Part shown: in pieces, positions 8,229 to 16,688 of the stretch | How the letters are laid out: every line of letters starts with the position of its first letter | Numbering within the stretch: the first letter of the stretch is position 1 | Assembly (NCBI GenBank): GCA_023228295.1 | Contig: JALOBP010000015.1 | Coordinates: 1 to 39,442 of the forward strand | Source of the DNA: Methanoregula sp. | GTDB lineage: Archaea; Halobacteriota; Methanomicrobia; Methanomicrobiales; Methanospirillaceae | Reading direction: 5' to 3' | DNA length: 39,442 nucleotides | Notes under the pieces: model-generated | Seen by the model: the letters and a program-made list of their open reading frames with translations, nothing else | Databases searched by the model: none | Told to the model about the DNA's origin: nothing | Program-made: the position numbers and the translations under genes

Positions 8229-8747
8229 TTATGGTCTCTCTTTTTTATCGAACAGTTGCTCGGCCGGACACCCAATCTCCCGCTGTTTGCAATACCGGCA
8301 GGCCAGGTGTCCCCGCACAAGAGCATTGCCCATAAAACCGAGCAGAATGAGGGCGATGACGAGAATAAGAATGGTCCAGGAAAATTCCTGTACCAAAAGG
8401 AACAGTCCGGCAAGTACTGGTACCATGAACGCCAGAAAATCCGGGAGAATATCTTTCCATGTCATCTTCATACGGTTGAAATTTTCCGGGTTGCCTTTAA
8501 AAAAAAACAGGGAACTCAACCGGCCTTTGCCAAACGCACAGGTCCTGCCGTAATAGTAACAGTCAACACAATGCCCGCTCAGGAGCCGGAACTCCTGGAT
8601 AAGAATAAAAATTACATACGCAATGACCCAGACGATGCCGAACCGTGACAGGATAATCGCACTGATTACGTAAACCAGGAACGACAGAAGATTGGATCCT
8701 ATAACAATCGCTACAGGATAATTCTCTTTACTGCCCGGTTCCTGCAT
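8229..8747 (-). CDS. membrane protein with two cysteine clusters
   Basis: The protein has 172 residues and four predicted membrane helices in two pairs (about 12-32/36-52 and 102-118/124-142). Between and after them lie two cysteine-rich segments: CVDCYYYGRTCAFGKG near residue 60, and CRYCKQREIGCPAEQLF near the C terminus. The spacing suggests metal or Fe-S binding, or redox pairs, probably on the same side of the membrane. I do not recognise a characterised family. It is transcribed towards the thioredoxin-like gene and follows the small zinc-ribbon gene on the same strand. Confidence 0.65.
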   Translation of the reverse strand: MQEPGSKENYPVAIVIGSNLLSFLVYVISAIILSRFGIVWVIAYVIFILIQEFRLLSGHCVDCYYYGRTCAFGKGRLSSLFFFKGNPENFNRMKMTWKDILPDFLAFMVPVLAGLFLLVQEFSWTILILVIALILLGFMGNALVRGHLACRYCKQREIGCPAEQLFDKKERP

Positions 8748-8833
8748 GCCGGAATTATTGGATTACACTTAAATAAACCCCTGTATTCTGCGTCTTTGCC
8801 GGCGCCCCCATGATTGCGAACCTGCAGGTGGTC

Positions 8834-8989
8834 CTACTTTTCCTTGGCCGGTATTGCCCATGGGTTCGGGAACCAGCGGTTACATTTCTTGCAGTGCAAC
8901 TGGGGGCCGGTTTCTGACGTACGCCACCGGAATCCGCAGTGCGGGCAGGTGAATGCATGGTCCTGGACATACTCATCTGTGTCTGCCAT
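8834..8989 (-). CDS. 51-residue zinc-ribbon protein
   Basis: Reading from the ATG at 8989, the short product contains CPHCGFRW near residue 15 and CKKCNRWF near residue 33: two CxxC knuckles spaced like a zinc ribbon, each followed by aromatic residues. The frame can be extended upstream to a GTG at 9013, which adds eight residues; neither start has a strong ribosome site. A coding zinc ribbon with well-conserved knuckles is unlikely to arise by chance. Such small ribbons bind nucleic acid or another protein. The specific role is unknown. Confidence 0.6.
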   Translation of the reverse strand: MADTDEYVQDHAFTCPHCGFRWRTSETGPQLHCKKCNRWFPNPWAIPAKEK

Positions 8990-9219
8990 GTATGCCCTGT
9001 ATTTCAATGACACCTGATAGTGGTATCGATTGAGGACAATTTCCTGACGGTAATTCTTTGCATTCCCCGGCTCTTGCCGGTTCAGCCCGGGTCACCGGTC
9101 AGGGCAACTCCCTGTTCCCTCCCGTTCCCCGGTAACAGCAGTGTTCCGTCAAAGGGGACCATACCTGCGATATTCTTATCCACGCCATCATCCTATCACT
9201 CTACATCGTACCTCCAGCC

Positions 9220-10281
9220 ATGTCACGCCACCGGCATAAAATCACGAACCGGGTGGGCCTTCCGCCCGGGACTCTCCAGGTTAAAGGCGAACCCTCTGAC
9301 CTCCCGGTCCTGATTACTGTCTTCGATTATGATGCCACGCAGTTGCAGGAGAAGACGGTTGACAAGATCAGCGAATGTTTCCCGTTCCGGGACACCGAGA
9401 CGGTGACGTGGATCAATGTCGACGGGCTGGGCAACACGAAGCTCATCGAGGACCTCGGGAAGTGTTTCACCATCCACCCGCTCATCCTCGAAGACATCTT
9501 CAACACTACGCAGCGCCCGAAGATGGAGGACCTGGACCAGTACCTGTACCTGAACTTAAAAGTACTCACCTACCTGGAAACCACAAAAAGCATCAAGATC
9601 GAGCATATCAGCATGGTCATCGGGCAGAACTTCTTAATCTCGTTCCAGGAGGATGTCGGGGATGTTTTTGATCCCGTACGCGAGAGGATCAGGAAAGAAG
9701 GCAGGATCCGGAAGCTCGGCCCGGATTACCTTGCCTATGCGCTTATCGACAGCATCGTTGACCATTATTTCGTGGTTATGGAGAATCTTGAGGAGCAGGT
9801 CGAGGACCTCGAGGAGGAACTGGTCACGGACCCGACACCGGACTCCCTCCAGAAGATCAACCGGCTCAAGAAGGATATGATCTTCCTCCGGAAATCGGTC
9901 TGGCCGCTCCGCGAGATGATCAATAACCTTGAACGGTCCGAATCCCGGGTCATCAAGGAATCGACCCGGATCTACCTCCGCGATGTTTACGATCACACGA
10001 TCCAGGTGATCGATACGCTGGAGACCTTCCGCGACATGGTGTCCGGGATGATCGACATCTACCTTTCCGGCCTGAGTTATAAAATGAATGAGATCATGAA
10101 GGTGCTCACGCTGATTGCAACCATCTTCATCCCGCTCACCTTCGTTGTCGGGTTATATGGCATGAATTTCAGGAACATGCCGGAGATCGGGTGGGAGTAC
10201 GGCTATTACACGGTGCTGGTTGTTATGGCCGTCATGGTTATCGGGATGCTCACCTATTTCAGGAAAAAGAAGTGGATCTGA
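9220..10281 (+). CDS. corA: CorA-type magnesium/cobalt channel
   Basis: The protein has 353 residues with the full CorA architecture: an N-terminal soluble alpha/beta domain, a long charged helical region (about 150-290), and two C-terminal membrane helices (about 294-316 and 327-346). The signature GMN motif closes the first helix (YGMNF, 314-316), and the protein ends in a basic tail (YFRKKKWI). CorA pentamers import Mg2+, and sometimes Co2+ or Ni2+, down the membrane potential. Length is normal. The last 28 bases, including the stop, are repeated exactly at 12522-12549. The upstream gap 9014-9219 holds no gene that I can support. Confidence 0.95.
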   Translation: MSRHRHKITNRVGLPPGTLQVKGEPSDLPVLITVFDYDATQLQEKTVDKISECFPFRDTETVTWINVDGLGNTKLIEDLGKCFTIHPLILEDIFNTTQRPKMEDLDQYLYLNLKVLTYLETTKSIKIEHISMVIGQNFLISFQEDVGDVFDPVRERIRKEGRIRKLGPDYLAYALIDSIVDHYFVVMENLEEQVEDLEEELVTDPTPDSLQKINRLKKDMIFLRKSVWPLREMINNLERSESRVIKESTRIYLRDVYDHTIQVIDTLETFRDMVSGMIDIYLSGLSYKMNEIMKVLTLIATIFIPLTFVVGLYGMNFRNMPEIGWEYGYYTVLVVMAVMVIGMLTYFRKKKWI

Positions 10282-10439
10282 AGGCAGAGTAATAAGCCGG
10301 TGGAGTCCGCTGCGGATGCAATGGTGGCATACCCCTTTTGATCTTTCAGATCTTTTTAGCGGGTGACCCGATTCTTTGAAGACTACGCATGGGAAGCCTG
10401 ATCACACAATGGACCTGCCCCCGTCTGGCTCAACCCCGG

Positions 10440-11000
10440 CCCATTTACCCTCTCGCAAGCCCGGACTGTATGCCAGACCGGTGATAATCGCCGAAACGCC
10501 CGCTGCAATCAGAGCACTCCCAAACGAGATCCGGTGCGTATGCCTGGTACTGCAGATCCAGAGATGCCCGCACCGGAGAATGAAACCGGGGCCACTGAAC
10601 TCACGAGTAAAACCAGGGTTATCACAAGATAGGCTGGGACGGATCCGTCCGAGGGTATGACCAGACGTATCCGGGTGAAAGCTGTTGGCGCAAAACCTGT
10701 AAATGCCGGCTGGCAACATCCCGTACCCGGTGTTCTGGACGGCTGCCATGAGCGTCCCCGACCCGGACATCTGGCTATTGCGTAGATGACAATTCCCGCG
10801 AGGGGCCCGGATGAAGAGGGGGAGCATACAATAAAAAAACAGGCTCATCTGCACTTGACCGTACAATACTGCCAATTGCCGAATATTCCGATGACGGGGG
10901 CGGGATACTCACCGCAACCAGCACTGCCCCGGGCATCCGGCTGATCCCGCCCCATGAGGATAATGAATGCCGGAACTATCAATCCCCGCAGGATTCCCCG
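10440..11000 (-). pseudogene. degraded membrane-protein gene (probable)
   Basis: Minus-strand translations of the gap 10282-11072 give hydrophobic, membrane-like pieces that change frame repeatedly: GLIVPAFIILMG near 10960, GIVIYAIAR near 10790, PAYLVITLVLLVSSVAPVS near 10590-10650, and ALIAAGVSAIITGLAYS near 10460-10510. None belongs to one intact reading frame. This is what a transporter-like gene with several frameshifts looks like. The family cannot be named, and a chance explanation is possible. A 157-codon open frame (10402-10875) joins parts of this but is not convincing as an intact gene. Confidence 0.35.
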
Positions 11001-11072
11001 GAAGTCGGCTGTCTCACTAAAAAAATATATCCGGATGGAAGATAAGATTTTAAATTCTTGCGGGAATGAAAC

Positions 11073-12314
11073 TCATTCTCTCCCCGTATCCTTCAGGAAA
11101 AAGTTCTCCTTGTGGCCAAGAATTACATATCCGCCATCCGATGCCTGGAATATCTTTTGCACACTCCAGACCCTCCCGGATCCGAGATCATGGTCCCAGA
11201 TCTTCTCCGTCTCATTGTTGAATCTCATAACATGGAGATGCGACCACCCATCCCCGCCATACCGCGTTTCATCCATACTGACGAAATTGTAACCGGGCTG
11301 TCCTATCCGGGGGAATCCTGCTGAAATGAATCCGCCATCGCTGGTCCAGGAAATTACCGTGCTGGCGTTGACAGAACGGGTCCGTGTAATATTTCCGCTC
11401 GTATCAAGGCTAACTTCGACCGGGCTATTGCGGAAATATCCATTGATCACGGTGTCATCGACAAAAATAATCCCAAATCCATTGTCCCCGGCAATACTCT
11501 GGATCCTGTCCAGATTTCCAGTCACCCCAATGGATGATGCATGAACAACAGACCCGTCCGGGTTCAGCAGGATTGCATATACCGGGAGATTACTCCTGCT
11601 GATGTTCCCATCTCTCCCGAATGATCCGACCGCAGTTGCAAGGAATCCCTTCCCTTGACCAATCTCACGTATCGAGGTTACCCCCTCAATACTGTCTTTT
11701 GCAAAGGACATGGTCCAGGAGTGATTCCCGTTCTGGTCAATCTTAATTATTCCGCCGATAAGATCCCTCCGGTTTTCCGTCTGGTTATCCGCCCCAAACA
11801 GCATACCCGTGACAATAAAACCTCCATCGGAGGTCTCAGCAATATCTGATGCCGAGGTAAGTCGGTTTTCTTCTGGCTCGATAGCATATGGATTGAATGT
11901 CCAGGCCATGGATCCGTCAGGATCAAATCGAAGGATTTGGCCATAGAATGACACTGCCGCAAACCCTCCGTCCCGGGTCTGGATGATGGAGGTTAAATCA
12001 TCGTGTGACTCTCCGTACGTCTTATCCCATACGATTGTCCCCAATGGAGAGATCCTGATAAGTTTTGTCTGTCGGGGGCCAATTCGTACACTTGTGTTCT
12101 GCGCCACGACAAGATAGTCCCTGTCTGATAGCTGGATCATGTCATTTGCGTAATCATCGAATCCGGTGTCAAGGTTCTCAATCCACTGGGTTGATCCATC
12201 GGGCCCGAGTTTGATTATGACGATATCCCTGTTTGGGACATAGTCGCCACCCATGCATCCTGCTGATGCGACAATTATGCCCAATATCAACAATAAAAAT
12301 ATTTCATCAATCAA
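11073..12314 (-). CDS. lipoprotein with beta-propeller-like repeats
   Basis: The protein has 413 residues. A short lipoprotein signal ends in SAGC (Cys20). The rest is a series of repeats of about 45-60 residues, each ending in a pattern like 'DGGFIVTG' or 'DGGYVILG' preceded by a 'W' strand (IVWDKTYG, KIWDHDLG). This is typical of PQQ/WD-like propeller proteins common in Methanomicrobiales, displayed outside the membrane, probably for adhesion or sensing. The start at 12314 is a TTG; an ATG two bases away is in a different frame. TATA-like elements lie at 12325-12354. It sits between corA and the corA remnant. Confidence 0.75.
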   Translation of the reverse strand: MIDEIFLLLILGIIVASAGCMGGDYVPNRDIVIIKLGPDGSTQWIENLDTGFDDYANDMIQLSDRDYLVVAQNTSVRIGPRQTKLIRISPLGTIVWDKTYGESHDDLTSIIQTRDGGFAAVSFYGQILRFDPDGSMAWTFNPYAIEPEENRLTSASDIAETSDGGFIVTGMLFGADNQTENRRDLIGGIIKIDQNGNHSWTMSFAKDSIEGVTSIREIGQGKGFLATAVGSFGRDGNISRSNLPVYAILLNPDGSVVHASSIGVTGNLDRIQSIAGDNGFGIIFVDDTVINGYFRNSPVEVSLDTSGNITRTRSVNASTVISWTSDGGFISAGFPRIGQPGYNFVSMDETRYGGDGWSHLHVMRFNNETEKIWDHDLGSGRVWSVQKIFQASDGGYVILGHKENFFLKDTGRE

Positions 12315-12479
12315 GTTATCTCAAATTATATACAGAAAAAACATAGATAAATATTACGAAATAACCTTGCAATGAGGACCCCCTGTCGGGCAGATGACGA
12401 ATGATCCGGTGCCCGCCCGTGAATAACACAAACCGTTGATACCCGTCGATTGAAAATTCGATTAAGCGGCTGTTTTAGT

Positions 12480-12548
12480 GCGGTGTTGGTGCTGGCCATC
12501 ATTGTCGTGGGGATGTTCACGTATTTCAGGAAAAAGAAGTGGATCTGA
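12480..12548 (+). pseudogene. remnant of a second corA 3' end
   Basis: The last 22 codons read AVLVLAIIVVGMFTYFRKKK-WI and a stop. The intact CorA ends VLVVMAVMVIGMLTYFRKKK-WI. The final 28 bases are identical to 10255-10282, while upstream codons differ mostly at silent or conservative positions. Before residue 22 the similarity fades and there is no start codon. This is the tail of a diverged corA copy, with the rest deleted. The flanks (12315-12479 and 12549-12753) hold no other gene that I can support. Confidence 0.8.
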
Positions 12549-12753
12549 AAGACTGCAGGAATTGATCCCCTCTCGTTGTTATTGACAATGATCAAAAAGG
12601 TTCATTCATAGCAGGGTACATAATACATTTAATAATAATTGATTAAGTTTAATATAAAATTTTTGAAATCCCGATCTAACGGCTCATCGCCACTTCAATC
12701 CCTGCCTGTTTTCCCTGCTATCTTTTCAGGTCCCGTTTGCACGGGAAAACCAC

Positions 12754-13542
12754 TCAATCCCTTCTCGCAAACACCAGTTCAACGTTGTCGAATGCATCCA
12801 TCTCTTCAACCTTCAGCGGAATGTATCGGACAAGTATGACCGTCTCGTCGATGATGAATGTCTGGTTTATTCGCACCTGTGTGATAACCACGTCCCCTTT
12901 GTTAAGGTTGAAGCCGATATCATACTCGCCCGGGTGGACATTTCTGGGAATGAATGTTGCATTGATCCGGATAAAATTCCATTCCGGATTTGCCGGCACA
13001 CCTGCACACGCGGGACTCCCGATCGAATTGGGGTCAACGTACTTTTCGTTCTTGGGATACAGTCTGCTCTTGTCCGCATACGTATCGATGAATGCATTGA
13101 TCTCATCATCTGTCAGCAGGACCAGTTTCGGAGGTTTCTGCCGGATCCCGTACGCGGGATCACCGGCAGCCTGCGGGAATACTTCCTTCATGGCGCAGTT
13201 AGGGATATTGAAACTGGTCCCTTCCTTTACAAATGTCTGGAGTACAATTCGGGGATGGTCCAGGGCTGCCGTCCCATAGGATCGCGCGATCAGCGTTGTC
13301 GTAGCGGGCACTGGCGTATCCGCAGGTACGGTAACGGCCGGTGTTGCAACACCGGTCGGGGACGTTACGGGAACCGGGGAAGACGTGGCCGGCGGGACGC
13401 TTGTCTCGGGTGATGCAACCGTTGGTACCTGTGAAACGGTTATCGGCTCCACGGCTGGTGCCTCTGACGAGGTGCACCCGGCACCGCAGAGCAGCCCGGT
13501 TACCAGCAGCGAACAGATGAGAATGATACTACGGCAGTTCAT
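12754..13542 (-). CDS. lipoprotein of unknown function
   Basis: The protein has 262 residues from the ATG at 13542. The signal sequence (MNCRSIILICSLLVTGLL) ends in GAGC with Cys23 as the lipid site. A long proline/threonine/valine-rich linker (about 24-85) is followed by a domain of about 175 residues with cysteines at PNCAMKE and PACAGVP and several beta-rich stretches (NFIRINATFIPRNVHPGEYD). The frame continues upstream to 13647, but those residues do not look like a signal peptide. No family is recognised. The linker style matches the lipoprotein at 3690-4199. The gene is divergent from the next lipoprotein. Confidence 0.7.
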   Translation of the reverse strand: MNCRSIILICSLLVTGLLCGAGCTSSEAPAVEPITVSQVPTVASPETSVPPATSSPVPVTSPTGVATPAVTVPADTPVPATTTLIARSYGTAALDHPRIVLQTFVKEGTSFNIPNCAMKEVFPQAAGDPAYGIRQKPPKLVLLTDDEINAFIDTYADKSRLYPKNEKYVDPNSIGSPACAGVPANPEWNFIRINATFIPRNVHPGEYDIGFNLNKGDVVITQVRINQTFIIDETVILVRYIPLKVEEMDAFDNVELVFARRD

Positions 13543-13688
13543 TGATCCGGGATTTGTCCGGGAGATGTTAAAGGTGATTGGCCGGGTGCGGGTTCCGGCC
13601 GGGATTGTCGGTATGCTCATGCCCGCTACTCTTTTGTATGCTGCCACGATAACCTAGTACTGCAAGAGAAATGCACTGAGGAAAACCC

Positions 13689-14282
13689 ATGAAGACAACA
13701 GCAATTATCATCACCCTGATAACACTCATGCTTGCTGCCGGTTGCGTTTCGCAATCCACACCCGGAACCTCCCCCTCCGCAGTCCCGTCACTCCCGATAT
13801 CTGCGGATCCGCTGACAGAGGGGGCGCCCCTTGCCATGGATGCACACGTAACCCATACTACCCCCAACACGACCTTTGAGGTCTGGGTAGACAGTTTCGA
13901 GATCGATCCGGTGCAGGAGAACGGGGACCAGGAACTGACCATCTATCTTACGGCAAAAAATACCGGGGATAAACCTGTCATGCTGGTCTGGTTCTGCAAA
14001 CTTACGGATGTGAATGGCAAAACCTATGGTGGTATCAAGATCTCCCATGGGGGTTCAGGAGCCCGCACGTACTGGATCATGCCTGCCGGTGACGACACAA
14101 TGCGGAATTCCGAAACTGCACGGGATTATGTGAACATCCTTTCCGACCGCGACCTTGCAACACTCGCGAAAGGTGCCGTGCTGGACGTGTATTTCATGGA
14201 GAAGCCGACTGAAGATTCGCTTGTACCTGATGTGCCGGCGTACCATACGAGATGGACCATCGATCCCGGGGTTATCCAGTAA
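13689..14282 (+). CDS. lipoprotein with a DUF4352-like Ig-type domain
   Basis: The protein has 197 residues, with a lipoprotein signal ending in LAAGC (Cys19). After a short linker, residues 48-195 form an Ig-like beta domain with the pattern of telokin-like/DUF4352 proteins: FEVWVDSFE, QELTIYLTAKNTGDKPV, and a late strand LDVYFMEKP. Such domains bind partners outside the membrane; no enzyme activity is expected. GAGGAAAACCC precedes the ATG, so the ribosome site GAGG is well placed. The DUF4352 assignment rests on pattern and needs a profile search. The following gap (14283-14478) shows a C-run then T-run that may be the terminator. Confidence 0.7.
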   Translation: MKTTAIIITLITLMLAAGCVSQSTPGTSPSAVPSLPISADPLTEGAPLAMDAHVTHTTPNTTFEVWVDSFEIDPVQENGDQELTIYLTAKNTGDKPVMLVWFCKLTDVNGKTYGGIKISHGGSGARTYWIMPAGDDTMRNSETARDYVNILSDRDLATLAKGAVLDVYFMEKPTEDSLVPDVPAYHTRWTIDPGVIQ

Positions 14283-14478
14283 AAATATCCCCCCCCTTTT
14301 TTCGTTAAACCCGGTTCAATGGGATTCGTAATCACGGGTGACCCGGGCTTATACAATATTTTTTTGTTACGTACGGCCGGATATACAGGACTGCCGGGGC
14401 TTCCATACATAAAATTCAGGTGCATATCTGCGGGCTGTTCATCCTTTTAATCACGTGAAAAAAACCCAATGTGAGTAT

Positions 14479-14814
14479 TTACTCATCCCACGGATGGAGC
14501 AGTTTTCCTTTCCCGACCGGGATCTCCGGTACCTTTTTTGCGGTACCCCATTCCGGCTCATCCAGTACCCGGTCAGGGACTGCTGCAAGCACCCTCACGG
14601 CAGTTGCCGGCATCTCGTCAGGCCGGAGCGGTGGCAGGATAACCGGGCGGGGCAGGGATCGCAGTTCGACTGCGGTTGGGTGCTCACCCGGGATCACAAA
14701 AGTGTCTTTTTCATGAGGGAGCGGCAGGACTGTTGTCGGCCCATCGGGCTGTTCGTAAGGCCGTAACGGGGGCATATCGACACGTTGTTTTCCTGCAGCC
14801 CGGTCCTCAGCCAT
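14479..14814 (-). CDS. proline-rich cytoplasmic protein of unknown function
   Basis: About 111 residues from the ATG at 14814, which follows the stop of the TM2 gene (14816-14818) by one base, so the two are almost certainly cotranslated. The product is low-complexity and proline-rich (PPLRPYEQP, PRPVILPPLRPDEMP) with two near-repeats of PPLRP, no signal peptide and no membrane segment. It is probably flexible, possibly an adaptor for the membrane partner. No family is recognised. Confidence 0.5.
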   Translation of the reverse strand: MAEDRAAGKQRVDMPPLRPYEQPDGPTTVLPLPHEKDTFVIPGEHPTAVELRSLPRPVILPPLRPDEMPATAVRVLAAVPDRVLDEPEWGTAKKVPEIPVGKGKLLHPWDE

Positions 14815-14815
14815 T

Positions 14816-15409
14816 CTATAATCCAAGAATATCAAGAGAGAAATAACTCTCTGCCCTGGTAAAATAAGGTACCATCCATGCACCCGGCATGTCCGGGTAA
14901 ACCGGGGTGGCGACAATAAGGATGATTACGCCGATCGCCATGGCCCAGAGTGTTGCCGGCATCCAGAACAAAATGCTTTTCCCGGTGAACCGTGTCCCCC
15001 CGCGGTTGATGCCCCGCGCAGTATTGTAAGCATTCGAGATGGAATATACCCAGATCCCCAGCAGACCAAGTCCGGTAGCGGCCGCAATTACCGTAAGCAC
15101 CAGGGAAGAACTCTTAATGAAAAACATACCCAGGGCGCCTACGACGAGGATCCCGACGCTTGCGGAAATGATATAGATGCCATCCAGCGTCCTTCCGTTA
15201 TACCACTGGCCCCAGCCGAGGAAGAGGAAAGAACAGAGTGCGGCAACGAGGGGATTGCGGAGTTCCATCTTTGGCTTCCGGCTGCCGGATGTACGGGTTG
15301 CATGTCGTTCGTTCCCGTCCGGTTTTCCAAATATATGTCCACAATATGGGCATGCATCATTATCCGCAGCAGTCAGTTGTGAGCATTCGGGGCAGGGTTT
15401 TAGCTCCAT
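14816..15409 (-). CDS. zinc-ribbon plus TM2-domain membrane protein
   Basis: The protein has 197 residues from the ATG at 15409, which has the ribosome site GGAG nine bases upstream; ten more residues in frame upstream are less likely. Residues 5-25 form a zinc ribbon (CPECSQL and CPYCGHIFG). After a basic linker, a TM2-like module begins (PLVAALCSFLFLGWGQWYNG, about residue 53), followed by further membrane helices to near residue 175. The GWGQWYNGR motif is typical of TM2 proteins. The function of the family is not established. The proline-rich gene follows in the same operon. Confidence 0.75.
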   Translation of the reverse strand: MELKPCPECSQLTAADNDACPYCGHIFGKPDGNERHATRTSGSRKPKMELRNPLVAALCSFLFLGWGQWYNGRTLDGIYIISASVGILVVGALGMFFIKSSSLVLTVIAAATGLGLLGIWVYSISNAYNTARGINRGGTRFTGKSILFWMPATLWAMAIGVIILIVATPVYPDMPGAWMVPYFTRAESYFSLDILGL

Positions 15410-15443
15410 TGACAAACTCCAGTACGGATATCTGAACATTGTA

Positions 15444-15453
15444 CTTATAAACC
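15444..15453 (-). promoter_or_regulatory. TATA box for the zinc-ribbon/TM2 operon
   Basis: The minus strand reads GGTTTATAAG. It lies about 39 bases before the ATG at 15409, giving a leader of roughly 10-15 bases that carries the GGAG ribosome site. Confidence 0.5.
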
Positions 15454-15604
15454 AATCGATTTGATTCTGTGCTTCATTTAGAACGAATTACTAAATACGG
15501 CCCGAAACGGCCTTCCTGCACCAGAAATTACTTTCACCCCGCCCGGCCCAGAATTTAATCTCCCTGCCCTCCTCATCCTGATTCAGTGATGTGACGTGAG
15601 ACGG

Positions 15605-15925
15605 ATGGAACTTGACGGGGTTATCCTGCGGTGGAAGAAGACCACCCGGGCACTGAAAATCCACGAGCAGGAGTACGGGCGGCACCTCACGGACGTGCTC
15701 GAACGGGTTACTGATGCCCAGCTGGTGCATTTTCAGGATCCGGTCGAGGCTGCCGCGTTCTTCTGCATGCTCGACCTGCTGAAGAGGACCCGGGAGAAGA
15801 GGATCCGTGATGCGGCACCGGAACCCATGCACACGGATTCTCTCCCGCGGCAGCAGTGTCTTGGTGCGGATGGCGATGTCCTGGATGTTGCGGCAAACCT
15901 TTTGAATGGATGTCGGCGTCCCTGA
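15605..15925 (+). CDS. small helical protein of unknown function
   Basis: About 106 residues from the ATG at 15605 (three more codons reach a GTG at 15596). The product is charged and largely helical (LRWKKTTRALKIHEQEYG, DVLERVTDAQLVHF), with no signal peptide or membrane segment. Codon use looks real on this strand, and an AT-rich TATA-like element (GAATTTAATC) lies about 50 bases upstream. An overlapping minus-strand frame is less convincing. The C-terminal 30 residues are of lower quality. No family is recognised. Confidence 0.45.
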   Translation: MELDGVILRWKKTTRALKIHEQEYGRHLTDVLERVTDAQLVHFQDPVEAAAFFCMLDLLKRTREKRIRDAAPEPMHTDSLPRQQCLGADGDVLDVAANLLNGCRRP

Positions 15926-15961
15926 AGTATAGTGTGCCGGGGGGTATGGGGTGCAGGGATG

Positions 15962-16231
15962 CTACCTGAATTTGAGCATCCAGGAGATGATTAAAAATCC
16001 CACTGCGAGGAAGCAGATGAGCAGGAGCCTGAAAAAAACCGTGTCCATGAGCATATGCATAGCGATCTGTAGCACAAGCCAGATGGCGATAATGACAATG
16101 ATCCCAATCCCGGCCTTTACGGCTGTGATCTTCTGACTGTTTTTCTTCAGTCCGGGCACATGGGGTATCTGGTGCGGGATTAAATGAGCTTTTTTGCCGG
16201 TATATTTCAAAAAGGCCGTTTGTGATAACAT
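15962..16231 (-). CDS. two-helix membrane protein of unknown function
   Basis: About 89 residues from the ATG at 16231. A basic N-terminal half (TGKKAHLIPHQ, GLKKNSQK) precedes two membrane helices: AGIGIIVIIAIWLVLQI and FFRLLLICFLAVGFLIISW. It lies 76 bases downstream of hisI on the same strand and could be its last operon member. A longer version of the frame overlaps the hisI end and is less likely. No family is recognised. Confidence 0.5.
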   Translation of the reverse strand: MLSQTAFLKYTGKKAHLIPHQIPHVPGLKKNSQKITAVKAGIGIIVIIAIWLVLQIAMHMLMDTVFFRLLLICFLAVGFLIISWMLKFR

Positions 16232-16307
16232 AGCCACGATCTTACGGCAGAATGGACTTCCCCAGAATTCCTCGTTGACTGTAAAACAGGAATGGGATAA
16301 TAAAAAA

Positions 16308-16676
16308 TCAGTGACCCGGTTTTTTATAGACCGTTTCCGGGTCAAAGACTTTCGTCCCAATCACTGCACCATCCAGCGTGCGGTAGAAGCAGGACATATA
16401 GCCGGTATGGCAGGCTGCACCGGTCTGAACGACTTCGTAGATGAGGCAGTCCTCATCGCAGTCCGTGAGGATCCGCAGGACCTTCTGGAAATGGCCGCTC
16501 TCCTCGCCTTTCTTCCAGAGTTTCTTCCTGCTCCGGCTGTAATAGTGGGCAAACCCGGTTTCCCGGGTCAGCCGGACCGCTTCGTTGTTTGCAAATGCCA
16601 TCATCAGTACTTCGCGGCTCTTCTCATCCTGCACAATGACCGGGATGAGGTTGTTATCGAATTTCAGGTTCAGCAT
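16308..16676 (-). CDS. hisI: phosphoribosyl-AMP cyclohydrolase
   Basis: The protein has 122 residues and catalyses the third step of histidine biosynthesis, opening the purine ring of phosphoribosyl-AMP. The family motifs are clear: SRSRKKLWKKGEESGHFQ, then the metal-binding DCDEDCLIYEV and GAACHTGYMSCF with the conserved cysteines. The ATG at 16676 is preferred because AGGAC lies nine bases before it; a GTG three codons upstream would sit directly against that site. It follows the prepilin peptidase gene by 12 bases. It is monofunctional, without a HisE fusion. Confidence 0.95.
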   Translation of the reverse strand: MLNLKFDNNLIPVIVQDEKSREVLMMAFANNEAVRLTRETGFAHYYSRSRKKLWKKGEESGHFQKVLRILTDCDEDCLIYEVVQTGAACHTGYMSCFYRTLDGAVIGTKVFDPETVYKKPGH

Positions 16677-16688
16677 GGTATTCACGTC

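Noticed and set aside
8755..8976. 73-codon minus-strand frame over the zinc-ribbon gene
   Set aside because: The zinc ribbon in the neighbouring frame of the same strand is far more convincing.
12737..13279. 180-codon plus-strand frame
   Set aside because: It is antisense to a lipoprotein with a clear signal and lipobox.
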